In this document: piece after piece, positions 1 through 11,938 of the stretch
Position numbering within the stretch: position 1 is the stretch's first letter
How the letters are laid out: each line of letters opens with the position of its first letter
DNA from: Salipiger sp. H15
GTDB lineage: Bacteria > Pseudomonadota > Alphaproteobacteria > Rhodobacterales > Rhodobacteraceae
DNA length: 64,000 nt
Reading direction: 5' to 3'
NCBI RefSeq assembly: GCF_040409955.1
Contig: NZ_CP123384.1
Coordinates: forward strand, 2,737,501-2,801,500
The notes under the pieces: generated by a model
Told to the model about the DNA's origin: nothing
The model's database searches: none
The model's input: only the letters and a program-made list of their open reading frames with translations
Translations under genes and position numbers: made by a program

Positions 1-1
1 C

Positions 2-343
2 GAGAAGTTCAAGGCCGTGGCCGAAGCCGGCGGCGTGAACTCGGAAAGCTCCTACACCCGTGAAAGCTACGACGCCGCCGCGCTGATCGCGCTGGCCATG
101 GCCAAGGGTGGCGAGCCCTCCTCGGCCGCGGTTGCCGCGAACATCCTCGACGTCGCCAACGCACCGGGCGAGCCAATCCTGCCGGGCGAACTCGGCAAGG
201 CGCTCGAGATCCTCAAGGCCGGCGGCGACATCGACTACGTCGGTGCCACCAACGTCGAGCTGATCGGACCGGGCGAAGCCGCAGGCACCTACCGCTACTA
301 CGAGATCAAGGACGGCAAGTTCGAGACCGTCTCGTTCAAGTAA
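2..343 (+). CDS. Branched-chain amino acid ABC transporter substrate-binding protein, C-terminal part
   Basis: Only the last 113 residues are in the window; the 5' end lies upstream of base 1 and the frame is open to the edge. The visible part reads as the C-terminal lobe of a periplasmic LivK-type binding protein: an YDAAALIALA helix, then a GATNVELIGPGE loop and a YRYYEIKDGKFETV strand end, all typical of this family. The genes that follow code for the two ATPases and two permeases of the same transporter, so it very probably supplies the extracytoplasmic ligand-binding subunit. The actual ligand (branched-chain amino acids, urea or short amides) cannot be told from this piece. Confidence 0.85.
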   Translation, partial: EKFKAVAEAGGVNSESSYTRESYDAAALIALAMAKGGEPSSAAVAANILDVANAPGEPILPGELGKALEILKAGGDIDYVGATNVELIGPGEAAGTYRYYEIKDGKFETVSFK

Positions 344-359
344 GCACGACCCGAACCGG

Positions 360-385
360 GCGCCCGGGACACCTGTCCCGGGCGC
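360..385 (+). terminator. Strong hairpin between binding-protein gene and livG
   Basis: A perfect 12-bp inverted repeat (360-371 with 374-385) separated by two bases lies 17 bases after the stop codon. No T-run follows. Such hairpins after the first gene of ABC operons commonly stabilise the upstream mRNA or partly stop transcription, so that binding protein is made in excess over the membrane subunits. That role is inferred. Confidence 0.6.
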
Positions 386-465
386 ACCACAGATCAAGAG
401 CGCGGGAGAACACGCGCCACACAAAAATAACACGGGCAAAAACGGGCCCGCTGGGGAAACAAGAT

Positions 466-1248
466 TTGATCCGCGTCGAAAACCTTCACCGCCATTTCGG
501 CGGTTTTCGTGCCGTTGACGGGGCCAGCCTGGAGATCGCCAAGGGCTCGATCACCGGGCTCGTCGGACCGAACGGCGCCGGCAAGACCACGCTGTTCAAC
601 GTCGTCGCCGGGGCGCTCGCGCCCACCTCGGGCCGCGTGCTCATGGATGGCGAGGACATCAGCGGGCTGCCGCCGCACGAGCTCTTCCACAAGGGGCTGC
701 TGCGCACCTTCCAGATCGCGCATGAATTCAGTTCGATGAGCTGCCGCGAGAACCTGATGATGGTTCCGGGCAACCAGTCGGGCGAAACGCTCTGGAACGC
801 CATCTTCGGCCGCGGCCGCATCGCGCAGGAAGAGGCCGCTCTGCTCAGGAAGGCGGACGAGGTGCTCGACTTCCTGACCATCTCGCACCTCAAGGACGAG
901 AAGGCCGGCAACCTGTCGGGCGGCCAGAAGAAGCTGCTCGAACTCGGCCGCACGATGATGGTCGACGCCAAGATCGTCTTCCTCGACGAGGTCGGCGCGG
1001 GCGTGAACCGCACGCTGCTCAACACCATCGGCGACGCCATCCTGCGGCTCAACCAGGAGCGCGGCTACACCTTCTGCATGATCGAGCACGACATGGATTT
1101 CATCGGCCGCCTCTGCGATCCGGTGATCGTCATGGCCGAGGGCAAGGTGCTCGCGGAAGGCACGGTCGAGCAGATCAAGTCGAACGAGGCGGTGATCGAG
1201 GCCTATCTCGGCACCGGACTGAAGAACAAGGAGATGATCGGCGGATGA
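466..1248 (+). CDS. livG: Branched-chain amino acid ABC transporter ATP-binding protein LivG-like
   Basis: A 260-residue ATPase of the LivG type, which hydrolyses ATP on the cytoplasmic face to drive solute import. Walker A GPNGAGKT is at residues 34-41, the signature LSGGQ at 150-154 and Walker B VFLDE at 171-175. The D-loop reads EVGAGVN, with valine where LivG proteins usually have proline. The start used is TTG at 466, giving MIRVENLHRHFGG directly before the first strand; a weak GGGGA ribosome-binding site lies upstream and no better in-frame ATG exists. The stop overlaps the start of the next gene by four bases (ATGA), indicating translational coupling within the liv operon. Confidence 0.92.
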   Translation: MIRVENLHRHFGGFRAVDGASLEIAKGSITGLVGPNGAGKTTLFNVVAGALAPTSGRVLMDGEDISGLPPHELFHKGLLRTFQIAHEFSSMSCRENLMMVPGNQSGETLWNAIFGRGRIAQEEAALLRKADEVLDFLTISHLKDEKAGNLSGGQKKLLELGRTMMVDAKIVFLDEVGAGVNRTLLNTIGDAILRLNQERGYTFCMIEHDMDFIGRLCDPVIVMAEGKVLAEGTVEQIKSNEAVIEAYLGTGLKNKEMIGG

Positions 1249-2069
1249 GCGGCGAGATCTACGGCGATCGCGGCAACAAGGACCGCTCGATCACCAATCC
1301 CAAGGGCATGGGCGACGCCTGGCCCGTCAAACCCGGCGGCGAGGCCCACGCGGCCCCCGGCGGCCCCTTCCTCATCGGCGAGGCGATGACCGGCGGCTAC
1401 GGCCGCGGCGCCGACATCCTGCACGGCTGCACCATCGCGGTCGAGCGCGGCGAGATCGCCGTCATCGTCGGCCCCAACGGCGCGGGAAAGTCCACCGCCA
1501 TGAAGGCGGTCTTCGGCATGCTCGACCTGCGCGAGGGCTCGGTGCGGCTCGACGGCGAGGACATCACCGCGCTCTCGCCGCAGGACCGGGTCCGGCGCGG
1601 CATGGGCTTCGTGCCGCAGGTGCGCAACATCTTCCCCTCGATGACGGTGGAAGAGAACCTCGAGATGGGCGCCTTCATCCGCAAGGACGACTTCCGCGAG
1701 ACCATGGAGCAGGTCTACACCCTGTTCCCGATCCTCAGGGACAAGCGCAAACAGGCGGCGGGCGAGCTGTCCGGCGGCCAGCGTCAGCAGGTGGCCGTGG
1801 GCCGCGCGCTGATGACCCGGCCGAAGGTGCTGATGCTCGACGAGCCGACCGCGGGCGTCTCGCCCATCGTGATGGACGAGCTCTTCGACCGCATCCTCGA
1901 GGTGGCGCGGACCGGCATCCCGATCCTGATGGTCGAGCAGAACGCGCGCCAGGCGCTCGAGATCGCCGACAAGGGCTACGTGCTCGTGCAGGGCGGCAAT
2001 GCCTTCACCGGCACCGGCAAGGAGCTTCTTGCCGATCCCGACGTGCGGCGGAGCTTCCTCGGTGGCTGA
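1245..2069 (+). CDS. livF: Branched-chain amino acid ABC transporter ATP-binding protein LivF-like
   Basis: The second ATPase of the transporter, 274 residues. Walker A GPNGAGKS is at residues 76-83, followed by signature LSGGQRQQ and Walker B VLMLDEPTAG. The first 40 or so residues are an extension not found in the short LivF of E. coli and look unstructured and Gly/Pro-rich; a later start was considered but the ATGA overlap with livG at 1245 favours this one. LivG and LivF normally form the nucleotide-binding heterodimer below the LivH-LivM channel, and all four genes are present here in the order binding protein, G, F, (secreted protein), H, M. Confidence 0.92.
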   Translation: MSGEIYGDRGNKDRSITNPKGMGDAWPVKPGGEAHAAPGGPFLIGEAMTGGYGRGADILHGCTIAVERGEIAVIVGPNGAGKSTAMKAVFGMLDLREGSVRLDGEDITALSPQDRVRRGMGFVPQVRNIFPSMTVEENLEMGAFIRKDDFRETMEQVYTLFPILRDKRKQAAGELSGGQRQQVAVGRALMTRPKVLMLDEPTAGVSPIVMDELFDRILEVARTGIPILMVEQNARQALEIADKGYVLVQGGNAFTGTGKELLADPDVRRSFLGG

Positions 2070-2484
2070 CCTTCGGAGCCGACTGCCAGGCGCGGCGCTT
2101 GGCGGGGCCCTCTGCCTCGCGGCGCTGCCCGCGCTGGCCGAAGGCGCGCGCCTGACCCTCGAGTGCACGCTTGCCACCGCCTGTTCCGAGGCGGGGGACT
2201 GCGGCGCGGGGCAAGGCCCCGTCGCCTTCGTCCTCGCCCCGGTCGAGACGGACGCGGAGGGTGCCGGCAGCTACGAGGTGAGCGTGGACGGCGGCGAGCC
2301 CCTGCCCGCGCAGGCGCTCGGCTTTGCCGGCCCGTTCCTCTGGCAGCCGTCCGAGGGCACGCGCATGGCGCTCAGCCTGACCAGCGAAACCACGGCGCTC
2401 TGGACGCGCCAGATCGTCGAGAGCGGCACCGATGCGCCGCCTTCGGCGGAGATCGATTTTCTGACCTGCGGGATCCTGCCCTGA
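2062..2484 (+). CDS. Hypothetical secreted protein within the liv operon
   Basis: A 140-residue protein of unknown function. The GTG start at 2062 overlaps the livF stop by eight bases and is followed at once by a signal peptide (two Arg, then a hydrophobic GAALGGALCLAALPA core and a cleavage site after ALA). An ATG at 1999 in the same frame would lie deep inside livF and put a proline-rich stretch ahead of the signal, so it is less likely. Mature residues include four Cys in the first part (ECTLATACSEAGDC), suggesting disulphides in the periplasm. Its stop overlaps livH by one base, so it is co-translated with the transporter; no family recognised. Confidence 0.72.
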   Translation: MADLRSRLPGAALGGALCLAALPALAEGARLTLECTLATACSEAGDCGAGQGPVAFVLAPVETDAEGAGSYEVSVDGGEPLPAQALGFAGPFLWQPSEGTRMALSLTSETTALWTRQIVESGTDAPPSAEIDFLTCGILP

Positions 2485-3494
2485 TGGACATCCTCAACGC
2501 ATTCGTGGCCCTGGCCAACTTCGTCATAGTCCCGGCGCTCGCCTATGGCAGCCAGCTGGCGCTCGGCGCGCTCGGCGTGACGCTGATCTACGCAATCCTG
2601 CGTTTCTCCAACTTCGCCCACGGCGACACCATGGCCTGGGGCACGATGTGCGCCGTGCTGGCCACCTGGGGCCTGCAGGCCGCGGGCATCTCGCTCGGGC
2701 CGCTCCCGACCGCGCTCTTGGCAATCCCCGTCGGCATCGCCGGCGCGGCCGTGCTGGTGCTGGCGACCGACCGCGTCGTCTACCGCTTCTACCGCGAGCA
2801 GAAGGCCAAGCCGGTGATCCTGGTGATCGTGTCGATGGGCATCATGTTCGTCTACAACGGCCTCACCCGCTTCATCATCGGCCCCGATGACCAGAACTTC
2901 GCCGACGGCGAGCGCTTCCTGGTCTCGGCCCGCGGCTTCAAGGAACTGACCGGGCTCGACGAGGGTCTCGCGATCAAGACCACCCAGGCGCTGACCGTGG
3001 TGGTGGCGCTGGTCACCGTCGCCCTGCTCTTCTGGTTCCTCAACCGCACGCGCACCGGCAAGTCGATGCGCGCCTATTCCGACAACGAGGATCTCGCGCT
3101 GCTCTCGGGCATCAACCCCGAGCGCGTGGTGACCGTGACCTGGCTGATCGTGGCGGCGCTGGCGACCATCGCGGGCGTGCTCTACGGGCTCGACAAGAGC
3201 TTCAAGCCCTTCACCTACTTCCAGCTGCTGCTGCCGATCTTCGCGGCGGCCATCGTGGGCGGCATCGGCAACCCGCTCGGCGCCATCGCCGGCGGATTCG
3301 TGATCGCCTTCTCCGAGGTCGGCGTGACCTATGCCTGGAAGAAGTTCCTCACCTATTTCCTGCCGGAGAGCATGGCGCCCGACGGGCTCGTGCAGCTGCT
3401 TTCCACCGACTACAAATTCGCGGTCAGCTTCGTGATCCTGGTGATCGTCCTGCTGTTCCGCCCGACCGGACTGTTCAAGGGGCAGACCATATGA
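2484..3494 (+). CDS. livH: Branched-chain amino acid ABC transporter permease LivH-like
   Basis: A 336-residue integral membrane permease starting MDILNAFVALANF; the ATG overlaps the previous stop (TGATG). It carries eight or so hydrophobic segments, the LivH-type N-terminal GALGVTLIYAILRFSNFAHGD motif and the cytoplasmic EAA-like loop region with MRAYSDNEDLALLSGIN. It forms half of the transmembrane channel with LivM. A much longer reading from 2163 is just the shadow frame of the preceding secreted-protein gene. Confidence 0.93.
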   Translation: MDILNAFVALANFVIVPALAYGSQLALGALGVTLIYAILRFSNFAHGDTMAWGTMCAVLATWGLQAAGISLGPLPTALLAIPVGIAGAAVLVLATDRVVYRFYREQKAKPVILVIVSMGIMFVYNGLTRFIIGPDDQNFADGERFLVSARGFKELTGLDEGLAIKTTQALTVVVALVTVALLFWFLNRTRTGKSMRAYSDNEDLALLSGINPERVVTVTWLIVAALATIAGVLYGLDKSFKPFTYFQLLLPIFAAAIVGGIGNPLGAIAGGFVIAFSEVGVTYAWKKFLTYFLPESMAPDGLVQLLSTDYKFAVSFVILVIVLLFRPTGLFKGQTI

Positions 3495-4783
3495 CCCGCA
3501 CCCTCGGCCTCTTCGCGCTGGTCGCAGCGCTGATCCTCGGCACCGGCTTCCTGCAGAGCTGGAACTCGGCGCTGATCATCCTCAACATGGGCCTCGTGAG
3601 CGCGATCATGGCGCTCGGGGTGAACCTGCAATGGGGCCTTGCCGGGCTCTTCAACGTGGGTGTCGTGGGCTTCGTCGCGGTCGGCGGGCTGGCCGTGGTG
3701 CTGGTCTCGATGGCGCCGGTTCCCGATGCCTGGGGCGCCGGCGGGCCGCGCGTCATCGGCGCGATCCTCTTCGGCATCGGCGTCGTCTTCGCCGCCGTGC
3801 TCGCCTGGAAGAAGCTCGGCAAGGGCGTCCGCGGCTGGGCCGTGGCGGCGATCACCGTGGCGGGCTTCTTCGCCTACCGCGCCCTGCTCGACCCGGCGGT
3901 CGATGCCATCGAGGCGGTGAACCCGGCGGCCACTGGCTATCTCGGCGGGCTCGGCCTGCCGGTGCTGCTGTCCTGGCCGGTCGGCGCGGCGCTGGCGGCG
4001 GGCGTCGCCTGGGCGATCGGCAAGACCGCCCTCGGCCTGCGCTCGGACTACCTCGCCATCGCGACGCTCGGCATCGCCGAGATCATCATCGCGGTGCTGA
4101 AGAACGAGGACTGGCTGGCGCGCGGCGTGAAGAACGTCATCGGCCTGCCCCGTCCGGTGCCCTACGAGATCGACCTGCAGGCGGATGCCGCCTTCGTCGA
4201 GACCGCCAGGGGCCTCGGGCTCGATCCCACCACCGCCTCGACCCTGGCGGTGAAGCTCGGCTACTCGCTGCTCTTCACCGCGGTGCTGGTGGTGCTGCTG
4301 ATCCTCGCCCAGCTGGCGCTGAAGTCGCCCTGGGGCCGGATGATGCGCGCGATCCGCGACAACGAGACCGCCGCGGAAGCGATGGGCAAGGACGTCACCC
4401 GCCGCCACCTGCAGATCTTCGTGCTCGGCTGCGCGCTCTGCGGCATGGCCGGCGCGATGATGACCACGCTCGACGGCCAGCTCACCCCCGGCACCTACCA
4501 GCCGCTGCGCTACACCTTCCTGATCTGGGTGATGGTGATCGTCGGCGGCTCTGGCAACAACCTCGGTGCGGTGCTCGGCGGATTCCTGATCTGGTTCCTC
4601 TGGGTGCAGGTCGAGCCGATGGGCCAGTTCGCGATGAACCTCGTGACCTCCGGCATGGCCGACGGCTCCTGGCTGAAGGGCCACCTGCAGGACAGCGTGC
4701 AGCACATGCGCCTGCTGACCATGGGGGTGATCCTGCTGCTGGTGCTGCGCTTCGCGCCAAGGGGCCTGCTTCCCGAGAAGTGA
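3491..4783 (+). CDS. livM: Branched-chain amino acid ABC transporter permease LivM-like
   Basis: A 430-residue permease, longer than the usual 320-350 because of extra hydrophobic segments around residues 60-150. It holds the LivM hallmarks LRSDYLAIATLGIAEI and the coupling loop MMRAIRDNETAAEAMGKDV. The start overlaps livH by four bases (ATGA). It is the last gene of the liv operon, with a strong terminator ten bases after its stop. Confidence 0.93.
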   Translation: MTRTLGLFALVAALILGTGFLQSWNSALIILNMGLVSAIMALGVNLQWGLAGLFNVGVVGFVAVGGLAVVLVSMAPVPDAWGAGGPRVIGAILFGIGVVFAAVLAWKKLGKGVRGWAVAAITVAGFFAYRALLDPAVDAIEAVNPAATGYLGGLGLPVLLSWPVGAALAAGVAWAIGKTALGLRSDYLAIATLGIAEIIIAVLKNEDWLARGVKNVIGLPRPVPYEIDLQADAAFVETARGLGLDPTTASTLAVKLGYSLLFTAVLVVLLILAQLALKSPWGRMMRAIRDNETAAEAMGKDVTRRHLQIFVLGCALCGMAGAMMTTLDGQLTPGTYQPLRYTFLIWVMVIVGGSGNNLGAVLGGFLIWFLWVQVEPMGQFAMNLVTSGMADGSWLKGHLQDSVQHMRLLTMGVILLLVLRFAPRGLLPEK

Positions 4784-4792
4784 CCCGACGAC

Positions 4793-4820
4793 GCTGACCC
4801 CGCCCCGCGGCGGGGTCAGC
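4793..4820 (+). terminator. Rho-independent-type terminator of the liv operon
   Basis: A perfect 12-bp stem (4793-4804 with 4809-4820) around a four-base loop lies ten bases after the livM stop. A GGCCTTT tract follows rather than a clean T-run, common in GC-rich genomes. Confidence 0.75.
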
Positions 4821-4992
4821 GGCCTTTGGCCGAGAGGCCGTCACCCCTGCGCGGGCATTGGCCGAGCGGACGAGGTGTCGCAGCCTAACACTATGGTAAT
4901 TCCCCTGTCTCATCTTAGGTGGGTGTCACCGCCGAAGTTCCTGTCCCGGCCGGTCAGAAAGACCAAAGGGACTGCCCTCCATCCGGGGGCCG

Positions 4993-5017
4993 GGAACATC
5001 GGTCCGGCACAATCGTT
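4993..5017 (+). promoter_or_regulatory. Candidate EcfG-type stress promoter for the CsbD-like gene
   Basis: GGAAC at 4993-4997 and CGTT at 5014-5017 are separated by 16 bases, which matches the general-stress sigma factor EcfG consensus of alphaproteobacteria. A start site about 8 bases downstream would leave a leader of roughly 40 bases before the CsbD-like gene. Caution: many Rhodobacteraceae lack EcfG, and a short motif like this occurs by chance; the stress-type gene downstream is the main support. Confidence 0.4.
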
Positions 5018-5065
5018 CCACCTGGTACGCGTCCACCTGGCACGCCACTGAATCCATCAGGAGTC

Positions 5066-5305
5066 ATGAGAGACATGAATTGGCAAAGCATCACCCGTAA
5101 CTGGGGCCTCACCGTCGAACACCTGGCCCAGCGTTTTCCGCATGTCGACGCCGACGCATTGCGCGCCGAGCGCGCCGACCATGCCGAGGTCGCCCGCCAC
5201 ATCGCCGAGCGTCACGACCTGACCCAGCTCGAGGCCGAGCGCGAACTCGATGACTGGGTGTTTGCCCAGGGTGCCACGCAGCAGCTCGACCGTCTTGCAG
5301 GCTGA
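5066..5305 (+). CDS. CsbD-like small stress protein
   Basis: A 79-residue acidic helical protein. After MNWQSITRNWG the layout (MNW, NW, then a DADALRAERADHAEVARHIAERHDL helix and a final EAERELDDW) follows the CsbD family of general stress proteins, although the usual KGKVKEKWG segment is replaced. Starts at 5066 (MRDMNW) or 5075 (MNW) are both possible; the AGGAG at 5059-5063 sits only two bases before the first and eleven before the second. It stands alone between the liv terminator and a convergent regulator. CsbD proteins are induced under stress; their molecular role is not known. Confidence 0.65.
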   Translation: MRDMNWQSITRNWGLTVEHLAQRFPHVDADALRAERADHAEVARHIAERHDLTQLEAERELDDWVFAQGATQQLDRLAG

Positions 5306-5348
5306 CGTACCCGCCGCGCCCGTCCGGGAGCGATCCCGGACCCGCCGC

Positions 5349-5981
5349 TCAGGTCAGCGAGGTGACCCAGAGGATCGTCGCATCCTCGGCACTGACCGAG
5401 ATCACGTTGTGCCCCATCGACGCGTCGTAATAGGCTGAATCGCCGCGGCGCATCTCGATGGGCTCGTAGAACTCGGTGTAGAGCGTCACGACCCCGGTGA
5501 GCACGTAGAGGAATTCCTCGCCGTCGTGCCGGACCCAGCCGTCGAACTCGTCGATCGACCTCGCGCGCACCCGCGCTCGGTAGGGCAGCATCTTCTTGCG
5601 GGTCAGGCTCTCGGCCAGCAGTTCGTGCTCGTAGGTCGTGGTGACCTGATGCAGCCCCTCGCCGTCCTTCACATGCACCATCCGGCCCGAGACCTGCTCG
5701 CGCTTCGGCGGGGTGAAAAGCTGCGGCACCGAGATGCCAAGGCCGACGGCCAGCTTCTTCAGCGCCTCGTAGGTCGGCGACATCTGCCCGTTCTCGATCT
5801 TCGAGAGCGTCGAGCGCGCGAGCCCCGCCTGCTTGGCGGCCTGCTCCAGCGTCCAGTCGCGTTCCTTGCGCAACTCGCGCACGCGCACACCCAGATCGAG
5901 CGGCTCGGCGGTCTGTTCCTGGCCGGACTCGCGGGCAATGCGGATGAGGGTACGGGGATCGCGCGACATGAGGTCTGCCAT
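5349..5981 (-). CDS. XRE-family transcriptional regulator with C-terminal cupin domain
   Basis: A 210-residue regulator. Residues about 30-85 form a helix-turn-helix (VRELRKERDWTLEQAAKQAG and LARSTLSKIENGQMSPTYE), and residues about 125-205 form a cupin-2 sensor domain (EFLYVLTGVVTLYTEF, RRGDSAYYDASMGHNVIS). Such proteins repress or activate neighbouring metabolic genes in response to a small ligand. The start at 5981 has GGAAGG two bases upstream; a second Met five codons on is the alternative. It is transcribed divergently from an acyl-CoA ligase with 87 bases between the two starts, so that gene is its likely target. Confidence 0.88.
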   Translation of the reverse strand: MADLMSRDPRTLIRIARESGQEQTAEPLDLGVRVRELRKERDWTLEQAAKQAGLARSTLSKIENGQMSPTYEALKKLAVGLGISVPQLFTPPKREQVSGRMVHVKDGEGLHQVTTTYEHELLAESLTRKKMLPYRARVRARSIDEFDGWVRHDGEEFLYVLTGVVTLYTEFYEPIEMRRGDSAYYDASMGHNVISVSAEDATILWVTSLT

Positions 5982-6068
5982 AGCCTTCCGCCGCGGCGCT
6001 TGCAATGGCGCTCGCGCAGGCAGCCTGCGGGCTTGTGCGACTCCGGCGCCGCGCCTAAGCCTCTTTCC

Positions 6069-7580
6069 ATGCTGTCCGTTTTCGATGAGGGCCCCTTCGC
6101 GCCCTGTCCCGCCCCGTTCAACCTCGCCGCCCATGTGCTGGCCGCCGGCGCCGCCACGCCGGACAAGATCGCGCTGTCGATCCTGCGCCCCACCGGGGCC
6201 GAGCGCTGGTCCTACGGCCGGCTCATCACCGCCGTGCGCGGCACCGCCACCGGGCTGCTGAATGCGGGGATCGAACCGGGACAGATCCTGCTCCTGCGGC
6301 TCGGCAACACGGTCGATTTTCCCATCGCCTATCTCGGGGCCATCGCCGCCGGGATCGTGCCGGTGCCGACCTCCTCGCAGCTGACCGAGCCCGAGGTGGC
6401 GCGGATGATCGCGCAGCTTGCCCCCGCCGCGATCCTGCGCGCCGAGGGTGTCACCTGCCCCGAGACCGGAACCCCGGCCCTCACCGCCGAAACCTTCACC
6501 CGCTGGCGCGAGTTGCCGCCCACGGATTACGTGCTCGGCGACCCGGACCGGCTGGCCTATGTCATCTTCACCTCCGGCACCTCGGGTTTCCCGCGCGCGG
6601 TCGGCCATGCCCATCGCGCGATCTGGGCGCGGCAGATGATGCTGGATGGCTGGTGCGACCTGCGGGCCGAGGACCGGCTGCTGCACGCCGGGGCCTTCAA
6701 CTGGACCTACACGCTGGGCACCGGGTTGATGGATCCCTGGACCCGCGGCGCGACCGCGCTCATCCCCAAGGCAGGGACCGACCCGGCGCAGCTTGCGCTC
6801 CTGATGAAGCGCAACGACGCCAGCCTCTTTGCCGCCGCGCCGGGGGTGTTTCGCCAAATCCTGAAATACCCCGTGCCGCCCCTGCCGAAGTTGCGCCACG
6901 CGCTCTCGGCGGGTGAGAAGCTGCCCGAGGCGCTGCGCGAGCGCTGGCGCGAGGCGACGGGCGGCGAAATCTACGAGGCCTTCGGCATGTCAGAAGTCTC
7001 GACCTTCGTTTCGGGATCTCCCGAAAGGCCCGCAGCTCCCGGCACGCTGGGCCGTCCGCAGGCCGGACGCCGCATCGCCGTGCTCGGGCCCGATCACGCG
7101 CCGATGCCTTTGGGCGAGCCTGGAACGCTGGCGGTGCACCGGGACGATCCCGGCATGATGATCGGCTATCTCGGTGCCCCCGAGGAGACCGCCGCCCGCT
7201 TCGCCGGAGACTGGTTCCTCACCGGCGACCAGGTGAGCATGGCGTCCGACCACTCGGTCACCTATCTCGGTCGCGGCGACGACATGATGAACGCCGGCGG
7301 CTACCGTGTCTCGCCGCTCGAGGTCGAGGCGGCGCTGGCGGACCTGCCGGGGATCGCCGAACTTGCGGTCACCGATGTCGCGGTCAAGGACGGCGTGCGG
7401 GTCATCGCCGCCTTCTACGTCGCACCCGAGGAGCTTGACGCCGACGCGCTCGGACATGCGGCCGCCGAGCGGCTCGCCCGCTACAAGCAGCCGCGCGCCT
7501 GGGTCCGGGTCGAGGACCTGCCGCGCAACGCCAATGGCAAGCTGAACCGCAAGGCGCTGCACGGGTACGCGATCGACTGA
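6069..7580 (+). CDS. AMP-dependent acyl-CoA synthetase/ligase (benzoate-CoA ligase-like)
   Basis: A 503-residue ANL-superfamily enzyme that activates a carboxylic acid with ATP and links it to CoA. Seen motifs: P-loop FTSGTSGFPR near residues 168-177, YEAFGMSEVS (A5), LTGDQ (A7), GRGDDMMNAGGYRVSPLEVE (A8) and the C-terminal catalytic lysine in NANGKLNRKAL (A10). The overall spacing resembles the benzoate or short-chain acyl-CoA ligases; the substrate cannot be told. The start chosen is MLSVFDEGPF at 6069, since longer frames run into the divergent regulator gene. Probably controlled by the XRE-cupin protein next door. Confidence 0.9.
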   Translation: MLSVFDEGPFAPCPAPFNLAAHVLAAGAATPDKIALSILRPTGAERWSYGRLITAVRGTATGLLNAGIEPGQILLLRLGNTVDFPIAYLGAIAAGIVPVPTSSQLTEPEVARMIAQLAPAAILRAEGVTCPETGTPALTAETFTRWRELPPTDYVLGDPDRLAYVIFTSGTSGFPRAVGHAHRAIWARQMMLDGWCDLRAEDRLLHAGAFNWTYTLGTGLMDPWTRGATALIPKAGTDPAQLALLMKRNDASLFAAAPGVFRQILKYPVPPLPKLRHALSAGEKLPEALRERWREATGGEIYEAFGMSEVSTFVSGSPERPAAPGTLGRPQAGRRIAVLGPDHAPMPLGEPGTLAVHRDDPGMMIGYLGAPEETAARFAGDWFLTGDQVSMASDHSVTYLGRGDDMMNAGGYRVSPLEVEAALADLPGIAELAVTDVAVKDGVRVIAAFYVAPEELDADALGHAAAERLARYKQPRAWVRVEDLPRNANGKLNRKALHGYAID

Positions 7581-7668
7581 GCGCCATTTCGGGAAAACCC
7601 GAAACGGCCGTGCTCCCTCCGGTGCCGCGCCGGGCGCGATGTCGCCATCGTCCCGGCGCGATATCCGC

Positions 7669-11271
<3,603 letters not shown>

Positions 11272-11402
11272 GGTCTCTGCCCTTGCCTGCTGGCCCCGAT
11301 AAAATCCGGACTGCAAGGCACAGCGGGACCGCCGACAGGCGCGCGATCTGCGTGCCCGCCCTCTATCTCTGGCGCACCCCTATGAACTGTCCCTGCGGAA
11401 GG

Positions 11403-11418
11403 CCACTACATATTGTGG
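11403..11418 (-). promoter_or_regulatory. NrdR-box-like operator upstream of nrdJ
   Basis: The 16 bases CCACTACATATTGTGG fit the NrdR consensus acaCwAtATaTwGtgt at all core positions except one, and form a near-perfect palindrome. It lies 132 bases before the nrdJ start. A weaker match centred 28 bases further upstream (11431-11446) could be the partner box, although NrdR pairs are usually 31-32 bases apart. The remaining sequence from 11272 to 11813 shows no gene I can support. Confidence 0.6.
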
Positions 11419-11813
11419 CTCTCGGTCCGTCACCAACAAACTGTCTCACAACATCGTCATTGGTCAACGAAAAATTCCGGGGCATCCCATATATTTGGTG
11501 ATGCGCGGCCGGGCGAACACCATGGGTATGTGATTTGTCGGGGTCAGGAATTTTGATCAAACCACGCCGCGCCCCATGGCCAAAGGCCGGCACGCGGCTC
11601 CGGGCGGCAAATTCCACCGGGCTGACACAAGATGTGGCCAATTGTCTTTGATACCGCCACAGTCATATTTCGCTGATGTCGGCGGTGTGGTGCTCAAAAA
11701 TCACGCGGTTTGGAAGCTGACGCGCAAGGAACGCCACGTCAACGTCGCGCGGATGCGCGATGCGCCCGTCACGGGCCGGAGCGGCGGAGAATCCTGTGGG
11801 GGAGCGTTCCTGA

Positions 11814-11890
<77 letters not shown>

Positions 11891-11938
11891 ACGGGACAGC
11901 CAATACTAGGCTCTCCCGGGATTGAAAAGCCGAAAATC

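Noticed and set aside
11272..11813. Cobalamin riboswitch upstream of nrdJ
   Set aside because: No B12-box-like GCCACTG core with the flanking helices was visible; only the NrdR-type box stands out.
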